From assembly GCF_000203795.2 (NCBI RefSeq), contig NW_006281106.1:439302-503301 (forward strand): DNA of 64,000 bases. Reading direction: 5' to 3'. This document shows positions 1 through 14,100 of this stretch, one piece after another; the first letter of the stretch is position 1, and every line of letters starts with the position of its first letter. The position numbers and the translations under genes are program-made. Source of the stretch: Batrachochytrium dendrobatidis JAM81 (taxonomy: Eukaryota > Chytridiomycota > Chytridiomycetes > Rhizophydiales). The notes under the pieces were generated by a model. It was given only the letters and a program-made list of their open reading frames with translations, did not search any database and was not told the DNA's origin.

Positions 1-663
1 CAGCACCTGTTTTGAAAATCCAACGAGTTTCGGCAAATCAAGTTTATCATCAATATAATAGAATGAATGAATCATCATGCCTTCTCTAGACGCAAGTAAT
101 TAAACTCACCCACAATATTGCAGGATTCTTGAATGACATGGTCATCAATCGAGACCCATGGCCGTTCAAAGCGGTGACGAAAATGACCATGAACACCACT
201 GACAAAGATTGTATGCACAAATCATTAGAATGAGAACAGGAGTGCAAGATCAACTGCATCAGTATCAATGATTCTCACCTCTCCTGCCAAACATCGAGCT
301 CTTCGTTAATTAGCTTACGGGTAGATAACGGCTGAAGACCCAAAGAATTACCACATAAATAGACACATTCTTGCAGAGCAACGTCGTCATTCAGATCTAT
401 TAGACAGACTCAAGTCTTTGAGATTTCTGGATCATACAAGGATTTCAAAGAGATTGCTATGAAAGCATCTTATTAACTACTAGCAAGTTTAAGCATTGTT
501 CTATTATCAAACCTTGAGGGTTGCTTGAAACCGTTGCAACCTTTGGAATACAAAAGTCAGAACGCAGGGATGGCAGTTTACTATCTAACCATTCTGCCAA
601 TTCAAAAGATCCAAGTGGCAGATTCGATTCAGCAATAAGCTGATGGATAGTACGAGTAGACAT
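1..663 (-). CDS. BNA5: Kynureninase, N-terminal part (runs off the left edge)
   Basis: Kynureninase is a PLP enzyme of tryptophan/NAD metabolism that cleaves kynurenine or 3-hydroxykynurenine to anthranilates. Four exons join in frame on the minus strand: 663-513, 396-279, 198-110 and 6-1. The start ATG at 663 gives MSTRTIHQLIAE. Exon 2 encodes the family signature YLCGNSLGLQPL followed by INEELDVWQE. Exon 3 encodes GVHGHFRHRFERPW, and the exon 3/4 junction restores IVGA, as in the family. The PLP-lysine region lies outside the window. The exact family spacing and in-phase junctions make the identification firm. The short exon 4 call rests on six bases only. Confidence 0.9.
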
Positions 664-1285
664 GAGTGCTTTTTGGCGAGTTTGTCTTGATCGTTGGATA
701 TCGCAGCTCAAGGCAAGGATGGAAACGCGGAAATATTTCCATTTCAACAACCAATTTTGCCGTGTTTCAAAACCATTCTAATGGCATCAATGAGGTTGTT
801 TAGCATTTCAAGAACGATTGCTTTAGATTAACGTACAGACTGTATATAGGTGAATCCTTCGTGTCAAAACAAGATCTGATGAGTAACGTCTTATTGAATT
901 GAGAGAATCAACAAACTGGTCGTGCCAATAAACCAAATTGTCGCCGTAGTACAGAAAACACAAGCAATAGATGCTTCTGTCATTCAAATCATTAAACAAT
1001 GCTTGCAAAACAACACCAGGAGTGATAGTTGACAATTTCTCATTTATTCCCATGCCCTTTGTCGCTAGCTGTAAATCTCAATTCTATCTAGTACTCGCAT
1101 TTAAAGCATTGATCATTATCTACCAAGTTGTCTAATATCACAAACAAAATATTCATATCTGCTTTATGTATTAGACAGATTTTACTGTATTTTGTCCAAG
1201 CTCAATGCCTGAGGACAAGTATAATGGTGCAGATTCTTGCAAATAGTTGGCAACTTCAGCCGTCAACTTGAATTAGCATTCAACA
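664..1285. other. Intergenic region with one doubtful ORF
   Basis: This lies between the divergent kynureninase and PEX11 genes. It holds a minus-strand ATG-started ORF at 1053-823 (76 codons, starting MGINEKLSTITPGVV). I recognise no family and found no convincing extra exons, so I do not call it as a gene. The rest reads as AT-rich spacer that should contain both promoters. Confidence 0.4.
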
Positions 1286-2660
1286 ATGGCTGTCATGTCG
1301 TTGGCATCTGCCGGTACTGGTGTGGATTCTATTATCAAATTCTTATCGACTACAGCGGGTAATCAAAACATTGCATCTGGGCCCCAAGTTAACATTTAGC
1401 AACAGGGGTCATCAATGCAACGCTTGAAATTGCAATGTATTAAGCAGTTTTACTAATCACATTGATGCTGATCACCAATTGACTTGGTTTATACTGTATT
1501 ATCATCAAATTCATAATGCTGCGTTTTGAATCCTTTCATGTTTCTTGATTCATTTTGGCTTACTCAAGGTCGTGACAAGTTTAATCGGTAAGCTGATCTG
1601 GCTAAAGTAAAAACATAGCATGATTAAAAAGCTAGAGTTTTCAATATCTGCAACCATGCATGCATATCTAATGAGTTGGGAATATATCTGCTTTTCACTC
1701 GCTAATGGACGATTTAGGTTTATACAGTTTTTTACACGATTTCTCATCTCCTTTGGCGAAAAGCGAGGATTCAGCAAAGAGTTATTGGCCCGACTAACTG
1801 CGCTAATGAATGCGACGTCTCAAGCTAGAAAACGTTAGTAAAATTTATTGTATGGATATATATTGATTCAATGCAGTTGCTCACTTTAGAGATCTACGTT
1901 TTGAAACTAGTCATGTTTCTTGGTCGCCAAGTCGAGTTTATTCGAAGTGCACAAAAGGCTCTTTCATTACAGGATGAAATCGTTCGTTTGGCCGTATTTT
2001 CCAAAAGCATTTTTTTGTCACTTTGGTTAAGCTGCGATTTTATGCTTTGGGTAGGCAATTTTTGTGATCCTACTGCTCAATGCTAAAATGTAGACTGTTT
2101 ATATGCAGGCCTGTTAATTGATTTGAACCCCAAAAATGTCTTGACAGATTCATACGGTTGGTATTGCCAAATTTGATACAATCAAAGACATCACACGTCG
2201 TAGCAACAGATTCTGGCTATGCTCACTTGTTGCTTCACTCATGGGAACAGTCTACAAACTTCGCAATATCAATCATCGCTCGGCTCAAGAAATCAAGGTT
2301 TACAAGGCAATTGTTTCCAACAAACTTACTGACGAGGCAGTCAGCACAGTCGATAAAACAATATCGAAATTGAACAGGTAAACATATTATCTTTGAAAAT
2401 CTGCAAGACTATTGTAACAAATTCTAAACATACCTTTTGAAAATCGCATTGCTCCCCATAAAAATACCAAACAGTGAAAGAAAGGCACTTTTTATTTCAG
2501 CTATACAAGACAGTATTGACTTGCTGATTCCAGCAACTGGATTGGGATACATAACTGTTGACTCTGGTGTAATTGGTATTGCTGGCGCTATTACTTCCTT
2601 GATTGGTGCCTGTAAGTGGTTTTGTAACTCCATTCAAAAAGTTATAATGTAGGCCAGTAA
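1286..2660 (+). CDS. PEX11: Peroxisomal membrane protein PEX11
   Basis: PEX11 shapes and elongates the peroxisomal membrane during proliferation. Six exons join in phase: 1286-1358, 1569-1587, 1718-1833, about 1907-2049, 2148-2377 and about 2454 to the end. The product is about 240 residues, normal for the family. The N-terminus has the family pattern VDSIIKFLSTTAGRDKFNR, then RFIQFFTRFL, then the amphipathic stretch LMFLGRQVEFIRSAQKAL. The C-terminus is hydrophobic and glycine-rich (DSGVIGIAGAITSLIG). Either the last exon reads through to a stop at 2652, or a consensus gtaagt donor at 2612 removes 41 bases and the stop is at 2660. The spliced form, ending LIGACQ, is the more usual-looking tail. 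Confidence 0.88.
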
Positions 2661-2968
2661 TTGAACGTTTGCTAAACAGGCCATGTTGCACAACATATAT
2701 ATATTTTAGATTCATTATACAAATAGCTTGCTACATTTACATGAGCTATTATTGGATTGTACGCGAGCAGAATGATTAAACAATTTACATCACTTGCTAA
2801 ATTTTGAATGTTTCATGTGATAAAGATTGCAATAAAAATATGGTATCAAGCCGAGTGTTTTGATTTAAAGTATAAAAGTAATACGAAAAAGCAAAGACAT
2901 TGCAAAGGTTGAACTTAGTTTCAACCACAACACTAATTAAATTCAAAAGTACGAATATATTGAATTAT
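2661..2968. other. Intergenic spacer
   Basis: This is AT-rich sequence between the 3' ends of the convergent PEX11 and WDR5-like genes. I see no gene or clear repeat in it. Confidence 0.5.
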
Positions 2969-4695
<1,727 letters not shown>

Positions 4696-4810
4696 TCACG
4701 TGGAAGTCACGCAGCCTGAAAACTGCAGATTCACATTTCGACTTTGCAATCTGAATTCAATTTCAATTTCAATTCAATTCGTTTGTTGAACTGCTACGGC
4801 TTCTATCTTT

Positions 4811-7800
4811 ATGTCAGCTTCAGAGTCAAAAGAAACGAACATCACTGTAGTGGTTCGTATTAGGTAGTTGTTTATAGGCTGGAATTGCTGTTTTTTTTAT
4901 TACACTCGATTTTCGGACATTCGCATACCCATCCGTCATTTATAAACCATCCATGCTGGATAGATCTTGTTCCTGCCCTTGTTCAAAGTGCTGGTTTATT
5001 TGTCTGCTGTGTATATTTTTATGATATAGTTTTCTAAACAACTTGAACATTTTCAATTCGTACATTGTGTGCAACTTGCACTTTGATATCTGCGTTTTAA
5101 CCTCGCTCAATCGATTTGCACAGACCAAGAAATCAAAAAGATATCAGAGAAAACAGCCCTATATGTATCTCAACAACATCCAACAAAAAAGAGTTGCAAC
5201 TGCGCTTACATCCAGCTGTTTTTTCTGGTTCCTCCTCTGCTGCCCATGCTTCCGACTCGGTCACTACAAAGTCCTTTCATTTCGATCGCGTCTTTGGACC
5301 AGAGGTCTCGCAGCAGGAGTTGTTTGACGAGGTTGCATCTGGTATCTTGTCCGAGGTGCGATACACTTGTTTGACTGGAATATATTCGACTTTTATCTAT
5401 ATCTTTCCATGCCTATGTCGATCATACTGGTCTAGCTTTGGCAATCATAGAGATGTTCTTTTGACAAGTGTCGTTGTAGTACTTGGAGTTTAACGTTATC
5501 TCTTGATGTTTAAATTAAATCTTGCTTTTAGGTGCTGATGGGATATAATTGTACCATATTTGCTTATGGCCAGGTACAGCCAACATACTTTAACCAGCTT
5601 GCTAAAATTTGACTATTCAATTGTATTCACAAGCATCATGTAGACTGGAACAGGAAAAACGCATACCATGGAGGGCGATCTTGCTGTTCAAGGAAGTCCA
5701 GATGCTGGGATTATTCCTCGCACTCTCTACAGTTTGTTTGATACACTTGAAAGAGAAACTGCTGAATACTCTGTTCGTGTTTCGGTAAGACATCTATAGG
5801 GTGTGTTCAAATATTCTATTGTTGGATTTAACTTGTATGCCGTTTAGTTTATTGAACTGTACAATGAGGAAATCAATGATCTGCTATCACCAGAGGATGA
5901 CAATAGGAAACTTAAAATATTTGATGATCGAAAAGGATCCACTTTAATTCAAGGATTGGAAGAAATTCTTGTTAAAAATGCTGCGGATGTCATTTCTATT
6001 TTGCAAACTGGATCAAACAGGCGTCAAAAGGCTGCGACAAAGCTAAACCACGTATCAAGGTATGTCAACCAAATGCATTTCATACCATGTGCTTTTTGTT
6101 TTACAAGTCTGTTATAATGCACATTGTTCAAAAGTAACATGATTTTACTTGATCTGTGAATTTTCTTAATACAATAGCCGTTCGCATGGTATTTTCTCCA
6201 TTACAGTCCATACAAAAGAATGCACGCCAGATGGTGAAGAGCTACTCAAGGTAAGGCATGCTTTTGAATAATCAAATTTAATGGATGCGCAAGTGATATT
6301 GACTACATTCATTTGTGACCAAATTCGGTTTATTAGGTTGGCAAACTTAATTTGGTAGATCTTGCAGGCTCTGAAAATATTGGACGGTCTGGTGCCGAAA
6401 ATAAACGTGCAAAGGAAGCTGGCATGATTAATCAGGCAATATTGATTTTGCTTATTGAGTATTGTATTTGAAGCCTATAAGCTGACTTTAATTTCTATCT
6501 AGAGTCTGTTGACACTAGGAAGAGTAATTGGCGCTCTTGTCGAGCATAACTCGCATATTCCTTATCGGGAAAGCAAACTGACTAGAATTTTGCAAGATTC
6601 TTTAGGTATGAGTATTTATAATGACCGGTTATGCACTTTTCAATTGCATCGATTTTTTATTGAATCTTTGATTTATTTTTTGGTGCAGGTGGTCGTACAA
6701 AAACATGTATCATTGCTGCTGTTTCTCCAGCCAAATGCAACATAGAGGAGTCGCACTCTACATTAGACTATGCCCACCGAGCAAAAAACATTCGAAACAA
6801 GCCAGAGATCAATCAGCGCATGACAAAAAAAGCTCTTCTTCGTGAGTATATCACAGAAATTGAACGTCTTAAATCGGATCTCACTGTAAGTTTATTTTGA
6901 ATTCGATAAAACACTCCTGCTTTACCTTTTAAGTTTTATTTTTGTTTTACTGACCTTTATTCAATTCTTAGGCTACACGCGAAAAAAATGGTATTTATAT
7001 CTCTAAAGAGGTGAGAACCTTGTCCAAAACTTATTTTTAAAGTGTCCTATATGAATATTAAACCTTTGAGTTAATTAGGGCTACACGTCAATGCTGGAAG
7101 AAAGCCAGTCTCGGAAGGATCGTATCGATGAGGTTACAAATGCTATTATATTGAAAGAAACCCAGATCGCCGCGCTAGAGCTACAGTTCAATCAAAACAT
7201 TCAAATCCTTAACCAGACATCACATCAGCTCACTGAAACCATGAACGAGCTTAATGAGCGCAAAGTAGAACTCGGCGTTGCCTTGGAAAACATTGAGCTT
7301 GCTCGGCGCAGTCTTGTTCAACAAGAATTTTTGACCAGGTATTTTAATACCGGATTGTTGAAATAGGTTTTGCTATTTTTACTGACATTTCATTAATAGG
7401 GCTCACGCAAACACCGAAGTTCATTTGGATTCTTTAGCTGAATCCTTGGTTTCTACTCTTGTTTCCAGTACCAATGATGTTCAACAATTGCATGATAAAT
7501 TAGGTTTGATGTCGACATTTGATGATGTATTTGTGTCCAATGTACCGGCCCGCTAATTGATAGCCATATGGCTATATTTTGTCTACTAGATCGTAAACGT
7601 ACTCTTGATCACAACAATGCATCTATTTTCCTCTCGTTTCAAGATAAAATTGGTGGATATATTGATGATATGTTGGTTCGAATGAACCAATTTGATCAAT
7701 TATCAAAAGCCTGCCATCACGATATTACAGCAAATATCCATGCTTCAGTTGAACAGTCCAGCAAGGTAAATTGTGATTGAATAAACGTATAGAGAAATAA

Positions 7801-9764
7801 TAAATTCATTTGCTTGAAACTAACACCACAAGTGAAATATTGCGTTATTTTGCCCAAAAGATGGTTTTGAATGCAAAAAATCTTATAGATGGTGCTGTAA
7901 GCAGTATGGGAAATTTTGGAAACCTTATCCTCAAGGAAAATGCTGAAATTGCAAATGAGTCTGCTTTGGCCATTGCAAATATTTCTCAGGCTGCCCAATC
8001 GCTTAGTTCTGCACTGGACAATCAAAACGAAAAGTTGCTTACGGCTATTGAAAGCATATCAACTAATATCGAGCGACAATTGAGTGAACAGGCTACCAAG
8101 GTATTGCTGGATTATTGTGGCTATTCAATTGTGATTTTGTATGGTGTTTCAATAGATCTAATCTACTGTTTTTTAACAGATGGGCCAGGCTAGAGCAATG
8201 TTTGAGCAACATCTCAACATGTTTGCTCAAACCATCAACTCTGATATTCAACGTGATTTAACAGAACGTGATAGTAAGCATGAAGCTTTGCAATCTCTTT
8301 TGAAAGAACAGGTAGAATAGTTGTACTTTTAGATTGTGTGAAAAACAACAACAAGCATTTATATCTATGTTTGTCAGAATGACTGATTATTTTTCATTTG
8401 ATAGATCAAGTATCTTTGTGAATACAATAGTCGACTTGAGAAGCAGCTGCTGGATGACAATCAGACCATGGTATCTGCCAAAGAACAGCTGATTCAAAAA
8501 TTTGTACAGGAACTAGACGGCTTCACGACCTTGTCGAATTCGCGCCGCCAAGCATTTGCTCAAGAGTTTTCAAGTCATACTCTTGTGCATTCTAGTTCGC
8601 TTGAAGCCGTTCATGAAAAAATGGCAACAGACTATCAGGATAGTCGCGTTAGAATGCAAAACGTCAATCATCAATTTCAGGCAGGGGTGTCAACTGCACT
8701 TTCTGGCTGTAACAATATGAATCAGGTATGAGCTTGCATCTTTACTCTATTTTAGCTACTGCATAGTTATTGACACGCTAATCGATCGACTTATTTGTGG
8801 TTAATGTTACATAGCTTGCCGAGCAACAACACACTGATCTTGTAGATTCTAATCATACAGCTCTTGTTGCTGTTCGAGAAGCAGCAATGCTTACAAAATC
8901 AATGGTTGAAAATCAGCTAGCAAGTACTTTTGATATTACACAAAAAGGTAAGTTTTGTCAAGTTATTTGAATGAATGCACTGCTTACTGAGCTGATGTTT
9001 ACGCTAAACTTATGCTCAACAGAATTTCAGCATATTAGCCAGCATGCAGATGAACAAAAAATAATTTTAAAGGAGCAGGAGCATATCATTGAAAGTCTTC
9101 CCGAAGATTTTGAGATTCAAACCAATTTTGAAACTGCCGAATTAAACTCTCGACTTGATGCAGTTCAAAATCTGGTATATGCATTTAGTAAATATCATGA
9201 CTATCTATTCAAATCTCACTTCTAATCGTCTTTCACGCCACTTTATTCGTATAGGCTAATTCGCACTTGCTTGAAGTTGATTCCATAAGTAAAGACTGTC
9301 AAGAAGTGCGCACAATCATCAAAAACCAAATAGAAGAGAGTCAGTTGCTTCCCGACACCTCAACTGGGAAAACCCCACGTCGACGTGCCATCAAATTTCC
9401 TACAAGTTGGAAGCGGACTCGCGATCATGACGACCTGCTGCAGGAATTTAATGCTAGACTTAAAACAGGCGATACTGATAATATGGAGTTTACATCCATT
9501 ACAAAATCGGGAAATTTTACTTCCGCCATTCCTCCACCGTCCTCTGTATCAGGTCAAGCTGCCGAAGCAGCTGAATGTACATCCATTTCAGGGGAATCAC
9601 ATCTCATGTTGTATCAAGATGACAATAGTTATCCCGTAGTTTCCAATTTTTCTCCAGACCTATTTTGCATGGATTATGAGTTTCCTCCTACTCCCGGTCC
9701 TGCTAGTAAACTGCCTCGATCTCGACCTAAGCGTTATAATGTCACGTTCAACGATCAAGATTAA
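4811..9764 (+). CDS. KIF11: Kinesin-5 (BimC/Eg5/Cin8) mitotic motor
   Basis: Kinesin-5 is a plus-end-directed homotetrameric motor that slides spindle microtubules apart. Exon 1 (4811-4863) encodes [18 protein letters not shown] and joins at 5124 to [12 protein letters not shown], giving the typical motor N-terminus. The motor domain shows the P-loop [13 protein letters not shown], switch I NHVSSRSHGIF, switch [19 protein letters not shown] and the neck-proximal [16 protein letters not shown] long coiled-coil region follows across many exons. Near the end is a BimC-box-like stretch [16 protein letters not shown], the usual Cdk1 target of this subfamily; its threonine is in a TP context. The stop is at 9764. 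Many small introns mean the middle exon borders are approximate. Confidence 0.92.
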
Positions 9765-10210
9765 TGTGCCGAATTTTTAATTGTTCTCAGTATCACTCGA
9801 ATGGGTTGGTTGTAGTGTATTGCTTTTAACAATATGGTTGAAAATAAATGTTTTATTTTACGTGAATACGGCTGTAAAACTGCATGATGAATCCATACGC
9901 AGCAATCTTGAGAGATCTGACAGTTTTTTTAATGAACATGACGATTGGATTGAGTAGATTGTTGGTTGGATTGAATGGATTGTTTTGGGTTGATTCTTGA
10001 GTGTAATTGAATACTTGCAAGCTTTCGACTTTTCCTGTAATTTTTTCATTCGTCTGTCAGCTTTGGTTCTGTAAGTTATTGCTAGAGATGGACTCGATTC
10101 AATAGACTATTGTCATTCAACTCAATAATCATATAATTGATCGACCTTTGTCAGTTGAGCCAAAGAATCTTTTATTCACTTTATTGATCTACTCAGAAAC
10201 ACAATCACCC
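9765..10210. other. Intergenic region with a repeat-end motif
   Basis: This separates kinesin-5 from EF-P. At 9850-9880 it contains, in reverse orientation, the motif GCCGTATTCACGTAAAATAA, which also begins the dispersed repeat copies described elsewhere in the window. Only this terminal motif is recognisable here. A short GGATTGAGTAGATTG-like internal repetition occurs at 9948-9990. Confidence 0.45.
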
Positions 10211-11076
10211 ATGCTGTTCACTAGTCTTTCAAGATCAATTCGATCTTTCATTAGCCAGCCTCAACTGACCCAATTAAGGAGGATTCAAATAGATGTCAGC
10301 CAAGTGAAAAAAGGACATGTTTTGAGTCTTCACAAGAAGCTTTGGGTGGTGCTTAATTCGTCCCATCATCGTCAAGCTCGTGGTGGTGCACATTATAATA
10401 TCGAAGTCAAAGAGCTGCTTACTGGATCAAAGTCTTTTGAACGGTTCAATTCAGGCAATGTGGTTGAAGGTAAATTGTGTATTGCTGGTGGGAAATTTGC
10501 TTGGATTGGCATCATTCCATAAGTCTACAGAAATGGCTGTCGAGTTCACTAATTACCAGAGTATCGCTTTGTATGTAGCTGCTAACTTGGAGAGAAGAAC
10601 GTTTCAGTTTTTATATGCAGATGATACGCTTCATCTAATTGATCCAGTAACGTTTGAAGAACACGAATTCCCATTCAATATTCTTTCCGGTATGAATGCA
10701 GATCTTGATAGTCATGACTGAATGCACAATTTCGAACCATGCCATGGTTCTTGTATATAGCAAGGTTAACCCAATTCTACCTTTTAATTTAGTTGGCGAA
10801 AAAATTGTTCCGTTTTTGCAAGATTCAATGGAAATCAAGGTAGAATACCATGAAGATAAACCGGTACTTATCAAGATACCTGATCGAGCCATATTCACTA
10901 TAAAGGAAACAAACCCTGCGTCCCATTCTGCTGCTGATTCTAGTAATGGAGTAGTGTTTAAAACAGCTGTTTTGGAAAACGGAGCTAGTATTAGCATTCC
11001 TGATTTTGTCAATGTTGGAGATAAAGTGGTTGTCGTTCTCTCTGATCAGTCATATCACTCACGGGTGCGGGAATAG
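10211..11076 (+). CDS. Mitochondrial elongation factor P-like protein
   Basis: EF-P relieves ribosome stalling on proline-rich stretches in bacteria and organelles. The ATG at 10211 gives MLFTSLSRSIRSFISQPQL, a plausible mitochondrial presequence. The KOW-like N-domain follows (VKKGHVLSLHKKLWVVLN, then HHRQARGGAHYNIEVKEL). The tip where EF-P carries a modified Lys/Arg falls in HRQARGGA. An intron from about 10468 to 10578 joins VVE to AANLERRTFQFLYAD. The OB domains follow (PFNLVGEKIVPFLQDSMEIK, then ISIPDFVNVGDKVVV). The junction around 10690-10765 does not resolve cleanly: the obvious GT-AG pair leaves the frame off by one. That may be a sequencing indel or an unusual intron. Confidence 0.85.
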
Positions 11077-11155
11077 CATGCTTCAAGGTCCCAAAGCATT
11101 TTGTACAACCAAAGACACGACAGAAATATGTTTTGCAATATGATTTCAAATATAT

Positions 11156-14100
11156 TTATATTGGCGAGTGCATTCCCAATTTGGTATTAAATTCTAGCTT
11201 GAATCGCTTTTGAAACTGAGTCCATTCACGCTTATCATGCAGTTTGACAAACTCTTGCAAGGGAATCAAAACAATCAAACCGCAAAATACTAGCACATGG
11301 ATCCACCATGAGATATCACGGAGCCGATAGGGATTGCCAATCACACTGATGGTGAAAAAAACGGCTTGTATAACAAGTCTGTAGTATGGAGTTATGCAAA
11401 AATCGGGTATATATTCATTAGTGTACTGCCAAAAGAATACTTGTGATTCAGTGAATCAGTCTGCAATAGTAAACCATGCACTTACGAAAGAATGGCTGAA
11501 AAACACCATACAGGATGCATATATGGAGGTCGCTCAAAAATAGACTTTACACGACAAAGGTACGTAGAAGAAATACCCACTAATTCACAACAGTTTACAA
11601 ATCGTGTTAGCAGCCTTTGTTTCAATATACCAAAGTCAATTTTGTTCAAAAAGTAGACAGTCAACACATACCCATGTACAACACATAAACACATAATGTA
11701 TAGTTTTGGGCAAAAAGCAAAGCACTTTGATCCATTTGAGTATAGTTATTCCAAGGCACTCCCATATAATTATTCGATAATTCAAAGCCATTTTTAGAGT
11801 CATGTATCTCTCCCAAGACTCTAACATCACGTTCTAATATTAGCAGCAGATCTCAATGATGCTAGTAAAACAAGCCAAGAGAAATCTCAGCAATCGATTA
11901 AAAGCATACTTACAATGCAAAAACAAATACACAAATGATTGATGGAAAGATAGTAAATCTCACAATGCAGTACCAAATAAATCGCCACAAATCTCTCAAA
12001 TGCTCGGCGTTTTTAACTGGCATGTTGGTCATAACATCTGGCAAGTGAGGCGAAAAAAGAAACGAAATTGATATGAGAGGCAGTAATAGCCATGCAAAGT
12101 AGATCAAATGATATCCAGAAAAAATAGGTGGCAAGAGCAAACAAAAGGAGAGAAACTGCACACAAGAAAGTGTTGCTTGACATCCCATATAAAATATGAA
12201 GCCCTGAGTACAAGTAAATGAGATTATCAATCAAGTCTGTTTATAGCTACAATATCAAGCCTTTTCCAATTAAAAGGTATAGACCGTATTCCAAAAAAGT
12301 TGACGCACCTGTCGAGCATTTGTTGCCAACGTACGCGCTTCACGAATGATTTGAGTAATACTATACAAACTGGTATCTACATTCAAAGTAAGTGCACAAG
12401 GACTCGAATTGAAGCTAGCAGCCACAACCAAAGGAGATAATGGTCCAATTTGTGGTCCATGTTGATGACTTTGAAAGTTGAGTGGATCAACTGCTATACT
12501 AATATCTGCCTATATACCGTATGTCATGGTTGTCAAGGTCAAATACAAAAGTATTAAAAAGCGTTTTCCAATCATTCATAACCTAGCCATTTTACAAAGA
12601 ATCTATCCAAAAAAGCCATTTGCACTTACAATTGCAAAACATTCCACATTCAAGTCATTCAAAGAAGATCCAATACAGCACACGACTTCGCCATGTTCTT
12701 GGAAAATTCGCACCATTTCTCGAATAGAATGAGGTTGGCATTCTGCAAAAAGAGATACATGCAAAGGCACATCATCAACATTCATTATGTGTGATCGAAT
12801 GTTATTAACGCCTTTTGGAAGCCGAGCCTTCATGTCATGAATGGCAGAGTAACCTGGCCCAACGCCTTCTGGTGAAAGTATAATGCAGCAGTTCCAATCA
12901 ATTTCCAATCCAAGATGTTCTGCGTATGCTTTACTTTCCCGTTCTGGGGCTGATGAAAAATAAACAAAGCGAATGCCCGCGAGACCAAGATCCTCAATCA
13001 CATCCACCACATTCTATAATGTACCAAAATAGTTAAAACTGGTTTTCTGGTATGAGTTTAAAACAAACTACTTACCGGTTTTGCAGTAAATTCAACCGAT
13101 GCCATTGCAAGAAAAGTCTGTCCTTTTATCGCTTCTTGATAAAACTCGTCACCATCAATCACCTCATTTTCCGCTGAAGCATCAATCTTACTAATTGTAC
13201 GATCCCTGGCTTTCCGTTTACAGGTTCGTGAAAATAGTGGATTTGATACCGCCTCTAAACTTTTGTTTATGTCTAAATCATTAGCTTCTTGAATAGATTT
13301 AATAGCTGCTGTATCGTCTATATTGGAAGAGGCTGAAAAATCCTGTAGATGCGGTATGTCTTGGTTCAAATAACTATCTGCTTCCGAGAGTTCCAAATAA
13401 ATCGGTGTTGTAGGAGAAGTTCCCTGACTCAGTGCTTTAGACGGATAATGAATAGGACGATAAGCAAATGCCACAACTTGCAAATCACTAATAATGGCAT
13501 TTTGATAAAATTCCCAAATTTTTTGTTCAACCTATCAAGACATCAGCATCAAAAAATCAGCTAGTGACATTTAAACCGTGTATAAAACCAAATAAAGTCA
13601 AGTATCACAGCCGCTTGACTCACTGTTTCGGTCATTTGGCTCAAGCTGTGGCCGTTCCAAAAATCGCCACATGATTCTAAAATAAGAGCTGCATTTCCTT
13701 CAGAAAAAAGTTGAAACGACCCTATTGATATTTATAAAATCAAACAAATACATTGTTTAATACTACTTTTAGCACGGCGATGGAGATTCATGACTAGACA
13801 TCATTTTACCAGATGTGTTGTCATGAAATATGTGGGATATCATGCTTGGGATTTCTAAGTGATAGTCGGATGTGCATTGACCGATGCTGGCATGATTTGG
13901 TGCAAATAGTTCAATGGAAGCTTTTTTTACAAATTGGTCTACTGCATCCTTTGTAAAGCCAATTTCAGTTCCAACACGACAAAGACATGCTGCAGTCAGA
14001 TTTAAACAAAGTGTTAAAACATGATACTATCACACGGAAAAGTATAAACTTTAAGGGAAGTACATACTTTGTCGAGCAGAGCATATACAACCATGAATGC

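Noticed and set aside
823..1053. 76-codon minus-strand ORF upstream of kynureninase
   Set aside because: It looks marginally protein-like but has no recognised family and no resolvable further exons. There is not enough evidence to call a gene.
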